6,504 nt of DNA from a bacterium (GTDB lineage: Bacteria; Oederibacteriota; PGYV01; DSBP01). The translations under genes were made by a program, and so were the position numbers. Of this stretch, positions 5,585-6,504 are shown piece after piece. The DNA lies in the NCBI GenBank assembly GCA_011049465.1, contig DSBP01000334.1:1-6504 (forward strand). Direction: 5' to 3'. The notes beneath the pieces are model-generated. The model saw only the letters and a program-made list of their open reading frames with translations, was not told the origin of the DNA and made no database searches. How positions within the stretch are numbered: the first letter of the stretch is position 1; each line of letters begins with the position of its first letter.

Positions 5585-6504
5585 ATGCATAAGTGTTCCT
5601 TTTGCGGGAAGCGGGAAAAAGAGGTTAAGCGGCTGATTGTCGCCGATGGCGTCGCGGTATGTGATGAGTGCGTTATGCTCTTCACCGAGGCGGAAGAGGG
5701 CTCCGTGAAAAGGGAGGAGGAAGAGAAGCTTCCCGTGCCCAGGGAGCTGAAAACCGCGCTTGATGAATATGTGATGTCGCAGGAACGAGCGAAAAAAGTC
5801 CTTGCCGTCGCCGTGTATAACCATTACAAGAGGATTTCCCTGCAGAAAAAGAAAGCCTCTGTTGAGCTGCAAAAATCCAACATACTTCTCATAGGGCCGA
5901 CGGGGTCGGGCAAGACTCTTCTCGCTGAGACGCTCGCGAGAATACTCAAAGTGCCTTTTGCCATAGCCGACGCCACGACTCTTACGGAGGCGGGCTATGT
6001 CGGAGAGGATGTCGAAAATATACTTTTGAGGCTGATTGAAAACGCCAATTTTAATGTGGAAAAGGCGCAGAAGGGCATTATTTATATTGATGAGATAGAC
6101 AAGATAGCGCGCAAGTCGGAAAATGTCTCAATAACAAGGGACGTGTCCGGAGAGGGAGTCCAGCAGGCTCTGCTTAAAATTATCGAGGGTTCCGTATCAA
6201 ACGTGCCGCTAAAGGGGGGCAGGAAGCATCCCTATCAGGACTACATCAAGATAAATACCTCGGGAATCCTCTTTATTCTCGGAGGCGCGTTTGTCGGGCT
6301 TGATAAGATAGTAAAAAGAAGGCTTGAAAAAAAGACATTCGGCTACAGGCATTCGGAGGAGGAAAAAGGGGCGGCGGAAAAGGAGAATGTCCTCGCCGAA
6401 ACGCTTCCCGTTGACCTGATTAAATTCGGCATGATACCGGAGTTTGTCGGGAGGGTGCCGGTTATCACGGCGCTTAACGGACTAAACGAGGGCGAACTTA
6501 AGGA
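5585..6504 (+). CDS. clpX: ATP-dependent Clp protease ATP-binding subunit ClpX (3' end missing)
   Basis: The first 306 codons of the AAA+ unfoldase that recognises substrates and translocates them into ClpP; the gene continues beyond the right edge. The N-terminal zinc-binding domain has Cys4, Cys7, Cys26 and Cys29. Walker A is GPTGSGKT (104-111), pore loop 1 is GYVGED (137-142) and Walker B is IIYIDEID (165-172). The RKH pore-entrance motif is at 213-215 and the arginine finger is Arg290 in PEFVGR. Sensor 2 and the small C-terminal domain are outside the window. Two variants are visible. The usual Ile-Gly-Gln after the domain junction reads Met-Ser-Gln (64-66). The ClpP-docking loop, usually Ile/Leu-Gly-Phe, reads Phe-Gly-Tyr (252-254). 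ATG 5585 follows AAGGCGG (5572-5578), a near match to the anti-Shine-Dalgarno complement. The gap to clpP is 41 nt. Confidence 0.96.
   Translation, partial: MHKCSFCGKREKEVKRLIVADGVAVCDECVMLFTEAEEGSVKREEEEKLPVPRELKTALDEYVMSQERAKKVLAVAVYNHYKRISLQKKKASVELQKSNILLIGPTGSGKTLLAETLARILKVPFAIADATTLTEAGYVGEDVENILLRLIENANFNVEKAQKGIIYIDEIDKIARKSENVSITRDVSGEGVQQALLKIIEGSVSNVPLKGGRKHPYQDYIKINTSGILFILGGAFVGLDKIVKRRLEKKTFGYRHSEEEKGAAEKENVLAETLPVDLIKFGMIPEFVGRVPVITALNGLNEGELK

Noticed and set aside
5549..5872. Open minus-strand frame (107 codons) antisense to clpX
   Set aside because: It lies opposite the zinc-finger and linker region of clpX, whose four cysteines and frame are unambiguous.

Overview
The window looks like a chromosomal segment of a Gram-negative (diderm) bacterium with moderate G+C. 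The diderm inference rests on two products: a CHASE2 receptor with a predicted periplasmic sensor, and a signal-peptide protein with a FecR-like domain. Codon use is rich in ATA, AGG and AAA, and genes are tightly packed on the + strand. The style would fit a deep-branching, largely uncultured lineage (for example Elusimicrobiota- or Omnitrophota-like), but the phylum is a guess from general impression, not from a marker comparison.

Positions 1-378 contain no confident gene. The left part is open only in a short minus-strand frame that leaves the window. The right part is A+T-rich and holds heptad repeats, a 10-bp palindrome and a strong sigma70-type promoter just before the first gene. Positions 379-3406 form an apparent two-gene operon: a membrane-bound CHASE2 class III nucleotidyl cyclase (probably an adenylate cyclase), then, 13 nt later, an exported FecR-like protein with an unassigned C-terminal half. 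Together they look like an envelope-sensing, cAMP-producing module.

Positions 3481-6504 hold tRNA-Leu(UAG) followed by tig (trigger factor), clpP and the first two thirds of clpX. This is the widespread tig-clpP-clpX proteostasis cluster. Trigger factor receives nascent chains at the ribosome, and ClpX unfolds substrates and feeds them to the ClpP peptidase. clpX runs off the right edge.

The gene content is mostly ordinary, and I do not see a clearly new system. The points worth a second look are: the cyclase/FecR pair and the unknown domain in the FecR-like protein; a mismatch in the tRNA acceptor stem; the loss of a conserved Gly-Phe in the trigger-factor PPIase loop; a Phe-Gly-Tyr variant of the ClpX loop that docks on ClpP; and the repeat/palindrome architecture at the cyclase promoter.
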